Notes under the pieces: generated by a model | Databases searched by the model: none | Told to the model about the DNA's origin: nothing | The model's input: the letters and a program-made list of their open reading frames with translations, nothing else | Translations under genes and position numbers: made by a program | Assembly (NCBI GenBank): GCA_009617715.1 | Contig: VTFK01000056.1 | Location: forward strand, 1-64,000 | Reading direction: 5' to 3' | Source of the DNA: Plectrocnemia conspersa | Taxonomy: Eukaryota; Arthropoda; Insecta; Trichoptera; Polycentropodidae | Length of the DNA: 64,000 bases | Part shown: one piece after another, positions 13,311 through 25,800 of the stretch | How the letters are laid out: each line of letters starts with the position of its first letter | Numbering within the stretch: the stretch's first letter is position 1

Positions 13311-13980
13311 ATCCGTTAAAAAATTTCTTAGGATATCTTGTTTACATGATTTTGTGGAAATATTTTGACAAAAATTATGGATTTTGATTATGTTTACATT
13401 CGATAAAAAATAATTAATTAAAGAAAAAATATTTGAAAAACATTTCCAAGTATTTTGATTTCGGAGTCTACTTTAAATAAATAAAAAAAAAATATTTTTG
13501 TACTAAGAATCATCAATCTACAATTTATCAATATATCTAGTGAGCCTAAGAACAAGTTTTATGCTTCCAATGTCATAGAAGTATCACTACTGCTCTATTT
13601 CTCTTCATTTAACGCACATAAAGTTTTAGATAGCTAAATATGTAGCCAACTGTTTTATGCTTCTGCATGCTTTGTCACTTTTCTCTTTATCATGAACAAA
13701 ACGAGTATTTTATTTAATCAAGCAAAACATATTACAATTTTTTTTTTAAAAAAATAGATTTTAAAGTTGATAATAAACAGATAATACAAACACAATGTTG
13801 CAAAAATGGTTAACAAAATGGCAGTCAAAATCGTATATTTTTTTGTTATATACAATTAAAAAAGTATCGAAAGACTGTAAGTTTTTTGCTGTTTTTTAGA
13901 TGTTGCGTCAAATATGTATTATTGCAATTTTAAAACCACATACTATCTCTGTCTATTGAATTATATAAATTAGCTTAATT
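13311..13980. other. AT-rich sequence, no feature seen
   Basis: The stretch is low-complexity A/T. I see no supported feature. Confidence 0.4.
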
Positions 13981-13991
13981 TATTATACGCG

Positions 13992-14090
13992 ATGGGTGGT
14001 CGTTTGAATCTGGCGTGTGCATATGTATTTGCGGATTTGTGCGCAAAATGGCGATACAATTACCAGTTAGAGATACGCCAATTAAAGCGG
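13992..14090 (+). CDS. candidate short first exon, unknown product
   Basis: A plus-strand frame opens at ATG 13992 (MGGRLNLACAYVFADLCAKW...) and stays open for about 33 codons up to AAAGCG followed by GTGAGTATC, a good donor. A second frame (MAIQLPVRDTPIKA from about 14048) is also open to the same donor, so the frame is ambiguous. Local composition is less AT-rich than the flanks. No family is recognised and no partner exon was found downstream. It may be a chance match. Confidence 0.2.
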
Positions 14091-15239
14091 TGAGTATCAT
14101 GTAGATAACCCTATAAATCAGCGACAGTTAAGTGACATTAACATAAAATTGACAAACCAGAATAACACAAAAAATATAAAATTCCTAAATAATTTGAAAC
14201 AATTATTGCGAAAATAATAATCAATTACTACATATTAGTTAATAATCAATATTCATTAAATATTCAAGTTTTTATATGACATTCAATATATAAGTCAGTT
14301 TTGCATAACAAAAAAATAATATTTGTAATATATATATATAGTAGTTGTATTTATTGTTAGGAATTTACAGGTCTATATTATTGTATCAGCCCGTACGTAA
14401 AGATCTATACGACCACGCGGCACCCAAGGTTGCAAATGGGGGAAAATAAAAAATAGTTAGCTATCGTGGTGACGCGGTAGCTTCGGATAATGAGTGCCGA
14501 GACAAAAGTGGTGATGGGTAAACTCGTAGCAAGACTTTCCTTATTAAATGTCAAATCGCTATAGTTCTTTTAAAATAATGACAAATAGGTTCCGCTGCTT
14601 TAAAATCAGCACAGATCAACTGCCATTCCTTTTTAGGTTAAAATAAAATGACATTTTCTAAATTGAGCCTAGAGAGATAAACCTATGCAAATTACTTTTT
14701 GATAAAATAAATCAAAATAGATAAGCCTCATGAACCTTAAAAAGTAACTTGTCTAGAATAAGAAAACCCTGAGATTAAATCCCTGATAAGGATCATCAGT
14801 AATAATTAGTACTGTTTCAATGCTAAAATAATTGACATCGATAAAGATCAAAAAAAGACATTCATGAGTGAAGTTGTATTATTATATATATTATAGCTGT
14901 AGAACTGTTATAAAGAAGGCAAGGAAAAACTACTGTAAGTGGTTGCCAACGTCAGAAATCAGACACAGCACAAAAAAAGAGTTTAAATTATACAAAGATA
15001 TATTTCACGGGTGCTACAGAAAGTTATTAAATTTGTTTAGTATAAAGCATATATTTATTATTTGTGCACAATTTATTGGTTTAAATACTATTATAAAATA
15101 AGTAATATTCTTTTTTAATTTTAAGTAATTTTTAATGTAATTTAAATACTTAACTGGTTTATCATATGTAACATGATAGCTTATATACATACAAACAAAT
15201 ATTACAACATTTAAATATTAAGATATTCTGATATAAAGC
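14091..15239. other. mostly AT-rich, with a GC-richer patch at 14380-14560
   Basis: The patch around 14380-14560 (ACGACCACGCGGCACCC, GTGGTGACGCGGTAGC) is non-repetitive and has no long frame. A 77-codon frame at 14868-15101 (+) is lysine- and tyrosine-rich low-complexity sequence with no recognisable domain, and I do not call it a gene. Confidence 0.35.
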
Positions 15240-16260
15240 CTAACTCAGCTGCTCTGTACCATAGCTTAACTCAGCCTAACTCTAATCTTCATATATTTAA
15301 ACATACTCGTTTTAATAATTTTGATTTTATATTTATAAAATTTAATGCACATGTACTAAATTTGATTGAATACACATATTTTTGTTCTATACAGCTGATA
15401 TTGTATAAGCTTTAGTTGGCCAGTTTTGCTTAAATTGTTTTTTTTCATATTTTTAATTTATTTTAGACCCCCTGTATCGTATAAAACTTAAGTGTTTTAA
15501 TTTAAATGCACCGATCTTGCTTTCTGTGTGTATTTGCATATATTTTTTAACATTAAAAATATTTTGAGTTAGGTTAGGTTAGGGTACATAACCTAACCTA
15601 ACCTAACCTTACTCGAATAATCATATAAACACATTTTTTCGAAAATATATGTTTTTATACAAAAATTTTATTTTTTTAATAAAATTAACATTAAAATAAT
15701 TTCATAAAATAAATCACATTTTTTAATCAATACATCTTTCATATTTCAATTTTTCTTTCGCACTTCTTGCACCACTCTAAGGCTAAGTGCCCTGAAATTA
15801 CTTCAACCCCTTTTCGACTTCCATTGTGTACCTGCATTTACAAAATTTAGTACACGTGTAAAACAAATAATGATTTAAAAAAAATGGAGTAAGAGTATAA
15901 TAGGCTTAATAGACTAACTTAGTCATAAATAAACATAATTTATTTTTTTATTAAAAACATTTTTCCTTCAAAATATTTTTACATTTCTATTTTTTAAATT
16001 AGTTATACATATACCCAGAATCTAAGTGTCTTGCCTACTCTACACGAATTTTTTGGCATTGTCTAACTGCATTTATAAAATTAGTAAACATATATTGAAA
16101 AACATATTTTTATTTACAATAAAAATATAAAAATTTACACTAGGTTAAGATACATAGCCTTACTCTATACATAGTCTTACACAACCAACTAAAATCAAAT
16201 TAATATATAAACACATATATTTTCTATTTATATTTAATTACTTTTGATATGATAAGCCCT
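15240..16260. repeat. decayed tandem-like repeat region around a telomere-type motif
   Basis: Related blocks recur at intervals of a few hundred bases: CTGCATTTACAAAATTTAGT near 15832 and CTGCATTTATAAAATTAGTA near 16068, and ATATAAACACAT near 15620 and 16204. Fragments related to CCTAAC are scattered throughout (15239, 15277 and the core at 15591-15607). I read this as two or three diverged copies of a repeat of about 300 bp, but the alignment was done by eye. Confidence 0.35.
15566..15614. repeat. inverted insect telomere-type repeat (TTAGG)n / (CCTAA)n
   Basis: The left arm reads GAGTTAGGTTAGGTTAGGG. After a 5-6 base spacer the right arm reads ACCTAACCTAACCTAACC and ends in TTACTC. The arms form a near-perfect hairpin. 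TTAGG is the usual telomere repeat of many insects, so this is an interstitial telomere-like sequence in head-to-head orientation. It could derive from telomere capture at a repaired break or from a repeat that carries the motif. Confidence 0.75.
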
Positions 16261-16299
16261 TTAAAGTAATTTGTTAAAATGTAATTTAGTATGAAAGAC

Positions 16300-17160
16300 A
16301 CTATTATACATTCAAACCATTGGGCCGTTTTACACCCTTTGATGGCAAAGGGTTTAATAGGCTAATAGAAATAACCCATGCATCTGACCAAAACGTGGTT
16401 CATTACCGTAAGTGTGATCAGAGGTATTCACTCAATAACGGTACTAATGGTTGCTTAAAGTTCTAGTTTTGTACACCTCTTTTCCACAGCATAAATAAAA
16501 GTCCACAGCGTTGCGGTCTGGTGATTTTAAGAGCCAGCGATGTATAGTTTGCTGTGAACTATTTTTACAGTAAACTTCCCGTTAAAAAAAGTTTTTTTTA
16601 TGATCAAGTCAAATTAATTGGTATTTTGAATTTAAGTAAATGCTTAATATTTTGTAATTTATGTACTTTAAATGACGAATAAATTAAGCATACAAAATAA
16701 GTTTTTTTTGGTGAATTATTATGTATTATGTACAATAAAGACCATGAAGTATAGAACACATTCCATTGTATGTTTGTTAGCTTTGTATCGTTCAATACAT
16801 TAAACCTTGACCTAAAGCTAATCCAAGAAGATCGATCAGTCATGGACCACACAATATCACACTCGTACATGTTACACAAGTGTGTTGTTTTTGTGTTTTC
16901 CGAAAGATTGGCCTTTGGCTACCGATGTCAATGTGATTGGTACATGATTTACGGCATAGTAAATGGCGTGGGATAAACAAGGGTATATAACTCGTAAACG
17001 ATGGAATACCTCTTACTATTCAATACGTGTACACGCTCCAGATCGTCGATTTTTGCCATGTTTCCAATGTATCTATGTCGCTGTATCAGAACGATATATT
17101 GTGATCTTTTTTTCCTTGGGAATATTTTATCTTGTATATAATATACATGATCTACAATAT
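16300..17160. other. unannotated sequence with overlapping short frames on both strands
   Basis: Composition is slightly less AT-rich than the flanks. Open frames of 68-91 codons overlap on both strands (16604-16879 and 16949-17176 minus, 16770-16976 and 16963-17208 plus). No domain, signal peptide or transposon motif is visible, and opposing open frames argue against any single one being real. Confidence 0.3.
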
Positions 17161-19204
17161 GCTCTGTACATGACAACTCAGCCTCTTATTTTTTTTATAA
17201 AGTTATAATACAAATCTTTTATATTAGTTCGATACATAATAAACCATTACAATATACGTCAAAATATAAAGTGAACTTAACCAAATTGACAGCTTACCTA
17301 ACTCAAAATAACGGATTTAATTATTATTATTTAATTAGATAAATCTCACATGAAAGCTATTTACCAACCACCAATCAAGCGTCCAAGAAATAATTAAATT
17401 ATTACAATATTACAAGGCATATTTTTTAACATCAACGACTTTTACAATAACTCAAAGTCATTTTAATTATTTTTGTGCTTAAAACTGCAAAATTATCTAC
17501 AATAGTTTTACGTCAAATAAATATTTTACAAAACCTAATTTTTATTTAAAACCCTGATTAAATGCTTTTTATATAAATATATACCTTTTTAAATTAATAA
17601 TTTTTTAATATATGCATTTAAATTGGCAACAAATAGCTTAAAAAATAAGCAAAAGTGCATTTGAACAAAAAAAAATGAAATGCGACTAAGGTCGGGGACT
17701 TAAGCAATACGTACTAAATTATTTGTTGAGAGCGTTTTATACGTATTACAAATAAATAAGTTAAGCCACCAACAAGCGCACCGTCAGGATCGGCGCCATT
17801 GTTTTTTGACAGCTCAATAAGTGTTTTTGATGAATTTAAATAATGTTTTAACAATAATTTACCTACCAAAATTAATCGATCTACTGAATTAAAATGAAAC
17901 ACGTATAATTTTTAAGGTATTTTATGAAAAATATCGAGTTTTTTCGACGAATTTCTACAATAATAATTTTTAATTTATTAGTTTATTTAGTGTTCTTATA
18001 TTTTTACCACTGTTTTTGATGTGTATATCAATCGTGTATTTTTTATTTAACAGTCAAATATTTATGACCCATTTTATCATCTTCAGTGTTTTATTTATTT
18101 TTAAAATATCAGAATTTGAATTAAAATTTTTGTTAAAAATAAAATAAAGGTCAATAAAGTATAAAAAACTTTTAAAAATTTTCTTAGTAAAGATATTATG
18201 TCGATGTAATATTTTTAAGTGGACCGTGAAAACGTTGAAGATGCCAATAGAGATTGGCGGATAAAAATATAAAGAAATATTGTGAGAATTTGAACCAGTT
18301 GCACATATTAAAGGTCAATCAAACGACCATTTCAACAAGTAAAAGCTAATATTAAAATGTCATCAAAGTAAGGTTATACAAGAATAGAAAAAAGATACAA
18401 GACTTACTGTAATAATTTTTATTATTGCATATATCACATAATATCACATCCATCTCGAAATGTTTATCTATAAATACTGACAAAATTTTTGCTAATCTAA
18501 AAATACCGCTGAAAAAACTACTCTTTGTGGGAAAGGACGCACGATAGAAGATACTTTTTACCCTTTGCAAAATATTATTGTTCTGCGACTCTTCGGTTCT
18601 GATCATAAAGGTTGTAATATAAATAGTTTCTCTTAAGGCGGAGATACATTTCGGGAAGGTGTGCCAAAAGTGATGTATTTAGCTCTTATAGATGCTCATT
18701 TGCGATTCACTAAAGCTGTCGTAAACCAGAATTACAAAATTTGTATCTTTGCTCACAAAAAGAAAAAATACTATGAAGTTACAACAGCAAAGATGAGCCA
18801 GGAGAGCATTGACACAAGAAACGTCATCCAAAGAGTATCATAAAAATACACCAAGAAAGATCTTAACTGCTTCATTAAAATCCCACCTGACAATAATACA
18901 GCTCGACACACAAGTAAAGACTGTCACTTCAACATTTTATTTCTGTATATATGAAGTGATTTATCTGTTATTTAATAAACTGGTACAGCTTTTTTTGTCG
19001 CCTATTTGGCTAATAAATCATCATTTGGCATGAAAATCTCAAATTATGCTAGTAATTGATAAATTACTTTCGCAGAAATTGTTTAAAAGTTGCTATCTCG
19101 TATGGCTTATTTAATAATAAAAAAAATTACCGATATTTCGAACAAACAGCAATTAATTGCTAAATAGAATCACAGAGGGCAAAATTTTGCTTTACCGCGT
19201 CATT
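17161..19204. repeat. tandem duplication, copy A (about 2.04 kb)
   Basis: The copy begins GCTCTGTACATGACAACTC and matches 19205-21280 over its whole length. The match covers its start, the ACCAATCAAGCGTCC block (17371), the AGCGCACCGTCAGGATCGGC block (about 17774) and the end near GAGGGCAAAATTTTGC (19175). The first 250 bases differ by roughly 6% by eye; later parts differ more and carry indels. It contains no recognised gene. A minus-strand frame at 18352-18606 contains NNNILQRVKSIFYRASFPTK and has a partial counterpart in copy B. It may be a segmental duplication or two copies of an unclassified element. Confidence 0.8.
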
Positions 19205-21280
19205 GCTCTGTACATGACAACTCAGCCTCTTATTTTTTTATAAAGTTGTAATATAAATCTTTTATATTAGTTCAATACGTAATATACCATCACAATATAC
19301 GTCAAAATATAAAGTGAACTTAACCAAATTGACAGCTTACCTAACTCAAAATAACGGATTTAATTATTATTATTTAATTAGATAAATCTCACATGAAAGC
19401 TATTCACCGACCACCAATCAAGCGTCCAATAAATAATTTAATTATTACATTATTACAAAGCATATTTTTTATCATCAACGACTTTAACAATAACTCAAAT
19501 TCATTTTAATTATTTTTGTGCTTAAAGTTGCAAAAATATCTTCAATAGTTTAACGTCAAATAAATATTTTACAAAACTTAATTTTTATTTAAAACCCTGA
19601 TTTAATGCTTTATATATAAATATATACCTCTCTAACTTAATAATTTTCCTAATATATGCATTTAAATTTGCAACTTATAGCTTCAAAAAAAGGATAAGTC
19701 CCTTTAAACAAAAAAAATCTAAAATTTATAAAATATTATTGATTTAAGTGGGTTACTTAAGCAATATGTACTTAATTATTTATTAAGAGCGTGTTATACG
19801 AATGACGGTTAAGACAGATAAAAAAGATAAACCAACAACAAGCGCATCGTCAGAATCGGCGCTATTGTTTTTTGACAGCCCAAGTAGTGTTTTTAATGAA
19901 TTTAAATAATGATTTCAACAATTATTTCACTACTAAAATAATTTGATCTACTCAATTACATATAACTTTAAATGCTGCTTAATATTATTTTTTACAAAAT
20001 TAAAATGAAGCACGTTTAATTTATAAGGTATTTTATGAGAAATGGTAAAGCTATCGACGATATTTTATTCTTTATTAATAATTTTTAATTTAGTAGATTA
20101 TTTGTTGTTCTTATATTTTAACCACTGTGTATATCAATCGCGTACTTTTTGTTCAACAGTCAAATATTTATGACGCATTTTATCACGTTCAGTGTATTAT
20201 TTATTATTAAAATATTAAAATTTTCATTAAAATTTTTGTTAAAAATAAAATAAAGGTCAATAAAGTGGTAAAAATTAAAAAAAAATATTTTAGCAAAGAT
20301 ATTATGTCGATATAACATTTTTGAGGGAATCGTGAAACGTTGAAAATGCCAATAGAGATTGCCAGATAAAAATATAAATAACCAGCTGCACATTTTAGAG
20401 GTCACTCAAAAAATCATTTCAACAATAAAAGATAAGATCAACATGTTATTAAAGTAAAGTTACACACATTATATTGACACAGTAATATAAAAAAAGAAAT
20501 CAAGACTCAATACTATAATGAATAAATTATTATGCGATAATAATTTTAAATATTGCAAATATCACATATTAGCACATCTGTTTCAAAATGTTTACCGATA
20601 AATGTGTATTTATAAATACTGTCCACCGAAAAAACTACTCTTTGTAGGAAAGGACGCGCGATAGAAAATACATTCTACCCCTGGCAAAATATTATTGTTC
20701 TGCAACTCTTTGGTTCTGATCGTTAAGGTTGTCATATAAATAATTTCTCTTAAAACAGAGACACATTTCGAGAAGGTGTGCAAGAAGTAATGCAATTAGT
20801 TCTTATAGATGCTCATTTGCGATTCACTAAAGCTGTCTTAAGCCAGAATTACAAAATATGTAATACTTGATCACAGAAATAAAAGATGATATGGAGTCAC
20901 AACAGCAAATATGAGCCAGGAGAGCATTGACACAAGAAACGTCATTCAAAAGTATGACAAAAATACATCAAGAAAGATCTTAGCTGCTTCAATAAAATCA
21001 CACCCGACAATAATACAACTCGACACACATCAAGTGATTTATATGTTATTTAATAAACTAGTACAAATTTTTTGTCGTCTATTTGGCTACTAAATCACCA
21101 TTTGTCATGAAAATCTCAAATTACGCTAGTAATTGCTAAATTACTTTTGCAGAAATTCTTGAAAAACTCGCCATCTTGTATGGTTTATATAAAAAAAAAT
21201 GACTGATATTTCGAATAAACACTAATTAATGGTTAAATAAAATCACCGAGGGCAAAATATTGCTTTGCAGCGTTATTGCA
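19205..21280. repeat. tandem duplication, copy B (about 2.08 kb)
   Basis: This is the head-to-tail copy of 17161-19204, abutting it directly at GCTCTG. The end (about 21280, GCGTTATTGC) corresponds to GCGTCATTGC at the end of copy A. A 22-codon stretch ending SVFNEFK and a stop at 19848-19912 aligns with SVFDEFK and a stop in copy A, but the differences I can see are all amino-acid-changing, so it is not under visible constraint. The minus-strand frame at 20610-20795 aligns with the first half of the 18352-18606 frame of copy A. Confidence 0.8.
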
Positions 21281-21429
21281 GGTGTTAAATAATGAATGTT
21301 TAACAATGACATTAAAAGAAAGGTCTATTCGTTTTAATAAAATCACCCTTAAGAGCAAAGATAAAAAGTATGTCAAATTCAATTTAATTTAAATATTATA
21401 CACAATATTTATTTTGATTATAAAATCAG

Positions 21430-21492
21430 AATAGCGTAGTTCATAAAGTCTAAACTGATAATCGAGAAACCACGGGTTCGAGCCACGGCAGC
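21430..21492 (+). repeat. tRNA-like SINE head
   Basis: The segment carries a tRNA-like order: GCGTAGTTCATAAAG (weak A box), CTAAACTGATAATCGAG (anticodon-arm-like, with GAT in the loop position), then CCACGGGTTCGAGCCACGG, an excellent B box inside a T-arm-like hairpin. The acceptor stem does not pair convincingly and no poly-T terminator follows closely. I therefore read it as a SINE head or tRNA pseudogene rather than a functional tRNA. Confidence 0.5.
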
Positions 21493-22459
21493 AGACTTGA
21501 ATTTTTATTTATACAAATGCGCTTTCATTAACAACTGGCCACAGCTACAAAGTGATTATTGTATAGTGATTAAAAATTAATATTCACAAAATAATTTATG
21601 AATAACTAATTCAAGGTATTCATTATATCTGATTGACTTACCCAAATAGTACAGATTTACTCATGTCAGATTACAATGAAAGATTTAAAAATATAACTGT
21701 GTAGTTTATTATGCATTCTTATTACAATTATATTTAAATATTAAGGGCAATAATATTAAATATTAAGGGCAATATTTATTAAAAAGTATGATAACGACAA
21801 AAAAAATTAACAGACAAATTAAAATTTTTCACGACTTATAAGCATCGGTTCACAGTTTTTATTTAAAAACAACAATTTTGTGATGCTGTTTTACTATACT
21901 TTGCGGATAAGATTCCACAGATGAAAAATACATTGAAATACTAAAATTCGCTTGCTACCGTAGAGGAGATAAAAGCGAAATTGCTGAACGAGCTGAAAAC
22001 TACGCCTTATAGTGCAATTCACAAATGTTTTGCAAATTAAAAGAATCGCTCATAAACTTTATCAATATATATTTAATTGAGACTTATTTGATAGAAACAA
22101 TATCAGTATCGAGCAATACTTTTGAATGAAATAAAGTTATTATATACAGACATATTAGCGATGTCTCTACTTTTTCCTATAAGCTGCAATAGTCCTTTAT
22201 CTGCCTAATTTATAATACTGATAATAATCACATAATAGTCTTAGTAATCATACTTGTTCGTCACACGTCTCATTGCCTATGCAAACCAATGCAAACGCAT
22301 ATATGTTTAAGATAAATTTGATATACAGATTAAGTTGTATAATTTTCCTTAATGTACATATCAAATATTATTTTAGTAATATTCACAAGCTATTATATTC
22401 TATACTGTTTATACTGTTATACAACATGTGTAGTTTAATTTATTAAGAAAAGTTTCCAC
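21493..22459. other. AT-rich sequence with a small direct repeat at 21738-21775
   Basis: AAATATTAAGGGCAATA occurs twice in tandem at 21736-21773. A broken frame at about 21945-22100 (CYRRGDKSEIAERAENYAL, stop, further residues) is moderately protein-like but unrecognised. Nothing else is supported. Confidence 0.35.
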
Positions 22460-23230
22460 ACACACACCAGTGTGCTTGTTCGGCATTTTCGCGCTTAACT
22501 TTGTAGAATTGTTAAGTCGATGTTTGTGTTTGAAATTCGTCTGTTTTGTACCGTGTAGTGCAGCGTTGCATTCTATTCGTGGCTACTTGAATTTTGCAAT
22601 GAACAACATTGCTTGTACTAAAAATATAGCAGCAAATTTTCAGAATGAGTTTTCATATAAAATAAATCATAAAAAGTAGAAATAATTTTATTTGTCTAGC
22701 ATTAAATATTATTATATAAATAAATAAGTATATTAGAATGTATAAAATGATTTACATAGACGATTATAATTAAATATTTTTGATGCTCGCGCGCGTGTAT
22801 CGTTTTGAAGTTAAAAATCATTCGGTGGCTTATCCAATCTTACGCAATAAGTTCGCGCTGCTTTAATCTACAACAAAATTTCAAATCAATAACTACAAAT
22901 GTTACTCATTTGATAGAAAATATGTAAATGCTATGTTTCATAAGTCACGGTCAGCAACTAATAAGTCAATTATTCGCATTACTATTGTCTATTCAGCATC
23001 CACACATGAATGAGTAATGAAAGCACGATGCGTTCTAGGGGTAGTAATACATGCAAATTTGTTTCGCCTACTGTTTCGCAATATGGTAATGCGCTATGTG
23101 CAGTCTGCACTACAATTTTACGGTCTTGTCGAACTGGTGAACGAGTCCGTTCGACCGTAAAGAAACTCGAGTTAAGATGCAAAGCCAGAAGCGTTAAACC
23201 TTTTTTGTTCGCCCGGAGTGCATATTGAAT
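22460..23230. other. GC-richer island with opposing short open frames
   Basis: Two patches (22460-22600 and 22770-23230) are clearly less AT-rich. In the second, 72 plus-strand codons (23010-23228, starting MSNESTMRSRGSNTCKF) and 66 minus-strand codons (22982-23182) are open across the same bases. Neither shows a domain. A short inverted repeat, TTACGGTC / GACCGTAA, lies at about 23118-23161. It could be an exon, a regulatory element or an unrecognised transposon edge. Confidence 0.3.
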
Positions 23231-25800
23231 TTATTTAAATTTCCGTATTTCAATTTTACATTTTAATAGACATTTGACGTGAATTATATTTAAAAACGAA
23301 CACATAATATTTTACACAATACAAATAAAATTCTAATTTTAGAATTATTTTTACAGGCGATATTTTTCGGTTTTTTATTTTGCTACATTTTAATTATATT
23401 TCTTATACTTGTATTTAAATATATATGTATATAATGTTAATTAAATACGAAAAATATTGTGACACTGATATCTTAGCCCGCGGGAATACTGAAAATTATT
23501 ATATTATTATTATGTTATATTACATATTCTTAGAACTGACTAAATATAAATAAAGTAATATAATTATAAATGAATTTAGCATAAAGTTCTCCTGGTTTGG
23601 AGATTTATTTATTTTTTTTTTTATTTTCAACATAACAGGCGTTAGATCAAAGCATTACCACAGGGTGAACGTAATTAACATCTACTAAGTAAACAATGAC
23701 ACACTAGGCAGAAATTAAAGTCTGAAAATCAGTGGCATTAGTCGAGTTCATCAATTAAATCACTTTTTTATTTACTATTAAAGCGATTAACTCATGCTAA
23801 AATTTATCAAAAAAAGGTAAAGGTTTTTTTAAATAGCATACTACCGTGAGAAACTTTTTACCAGCTTAAATCACAAAGTACACGGATTGTAAATCAGAAA
23901 AAATTATATATTCGTCACTTTGGAAAAAGATAACGCGTACATTCTATTTTACCCTTCAAACAACCATTCGTAATTTATTCATCGGCAAACAAAAATTTAT
24001 TTTAAGACATGCCATCAATAATTAATTACTTGTTTGACAAAAAAGGGGCGGACAATAAAATCATTTATAAAAGGGGCCATAATTTTAAGAACAGAAACGC
24101 ATACAATTAATAATCACTTCCACTCAGACATTCAGGGACATTTTCAGAGACTTCCTCTACTGACATTAACAATTTTTGTAGACTTAATATTTTGGTAATT
24201 GTACTGCTTTATATTTATTTTTTAATTTAAAGGTTATTAAGCTTTGGTTAGTAATTGTTAGTGAAATATGAAATGTGTTATAAAAAATTTAAACTATTTT
24301 TAGTAATAAAAAACACTAATTTACAGTTAATTACAGTAAGGTCATTTAAATTACAATTAAACTTTTATTTATCTTAATAACTATGAATTTTTTCAATTGA
24401 CTACAAATTTAATATATATTATTTTATACAAATATTTAAGTTTCTTATCTTATATACAATAATAAAATATAAACAATTAACTGAATATTTTCAAACTTGC
24501 TGCTAAACCTTTTATTCTTAAATTGCTAAATTATACTAATATTAATACAATAATTAACTTTACCCTTAACAGTATATTTTCTTATTAACGATAATATTTC
24601 TGATTGTACAAAATACAACAATATTTTTTCGTACTTTATAAATACATATTTCGAAACAAATTAAATAGTCATATTTGTATTTAAAATATACAGAAGCAAA
24701 AATTTAAAATTAAAATTTACACTAATTTAAAACATTATTACCGCAACTTTTCTTGATATTATAAAAAATATTAACGTGTTTTAAGGTTTTTTTGCGTTTT
24801 AATTCACTAAATATATAACAAACCTGAGGGCAAAAGTGCTATGCCCAGATACCTATATTTAACAAAAAAGCGCATTAACAGAAATCTTTAAAAAACATGA
24901 ATATTTATTTTATTTTTAAAAACTGAAAAAACTAAAAGAAACTGCATTGAGTTAAGGACAAGTGTAAGAACTTTAAATTTAAATTTACTAAAAATATCGC
25001 GAAACTCAAAGCTTAAAAGATTTGCATTAACAAGAATATATAACTCTTAACTTTATGAACAGCTAATGAGGCCATAACATAGGCTTGCTAGGTGTAGAGT
25101 AACACCAGTTATTATAAGCAAAAAATAATATATCGCACCATTATATAGTTACTTAAAACTATTTATAGTAAATTTATATTACCAACAAATAAAAAAGTTT
25201 GTTATAATCTTACCAAAAAATACAATATAAATAATTCATAAGATAATACGTAATTACAGCAATACCAAATATTACAAATATAAACGTAAATAGAAGCATA
25301 AATTTATTTTTAGTAGCCCCTTGTCTTGAGTTTAGTAAATAGTTTTAATTTTATTTATTAATATAAATAATTAATGTACAATAGCAACTTAAACTTGATG
25401 TATTGTTATAAAATAGCAACTTATACTGTTGCTTCTTCATAGGAATGAATTTGTGGCAAATTAAAATATTTAAAAATTACATATTTTTAAATAAAAACGT
25501 TTATATAAATATTTTATAGTTTTATTCATATTATAATTATCATGCTAATGTTTTTATATTATTTTTATAGTATCATCATTAAGATAATGATGTTATGAAT
25601 TGAGTCAATAACATGTAACTAAAATATATTTTAATTTATATATGTGAATAATCTTTCATATTTTTTGATGTACAGTTGACTTTTTAAAGATCACATGAAT
25701 AGATAGTGCAATACTTGATTTCATATAAAGGATTTAATTTATTTTTTTGAACTATGAATTCAATAAAGCGTTTTCTCTCTTTTAATAAAAGTCACGTGAA
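23231..25800. other. AT-rich desert, no feature seen
   Basis: The stretch is low-complexity A/T with homopolymer runs. No frame, hairpin or repeat is strong enough to report. Confidence 0.45.

Noticed and set aside
21430..21492. Functional tRNA gene
   Set aside because: The B box is good but the acceptor stem does not pair and no nearby poly-T terminator follows. A SINE head or pseudogene fits better.
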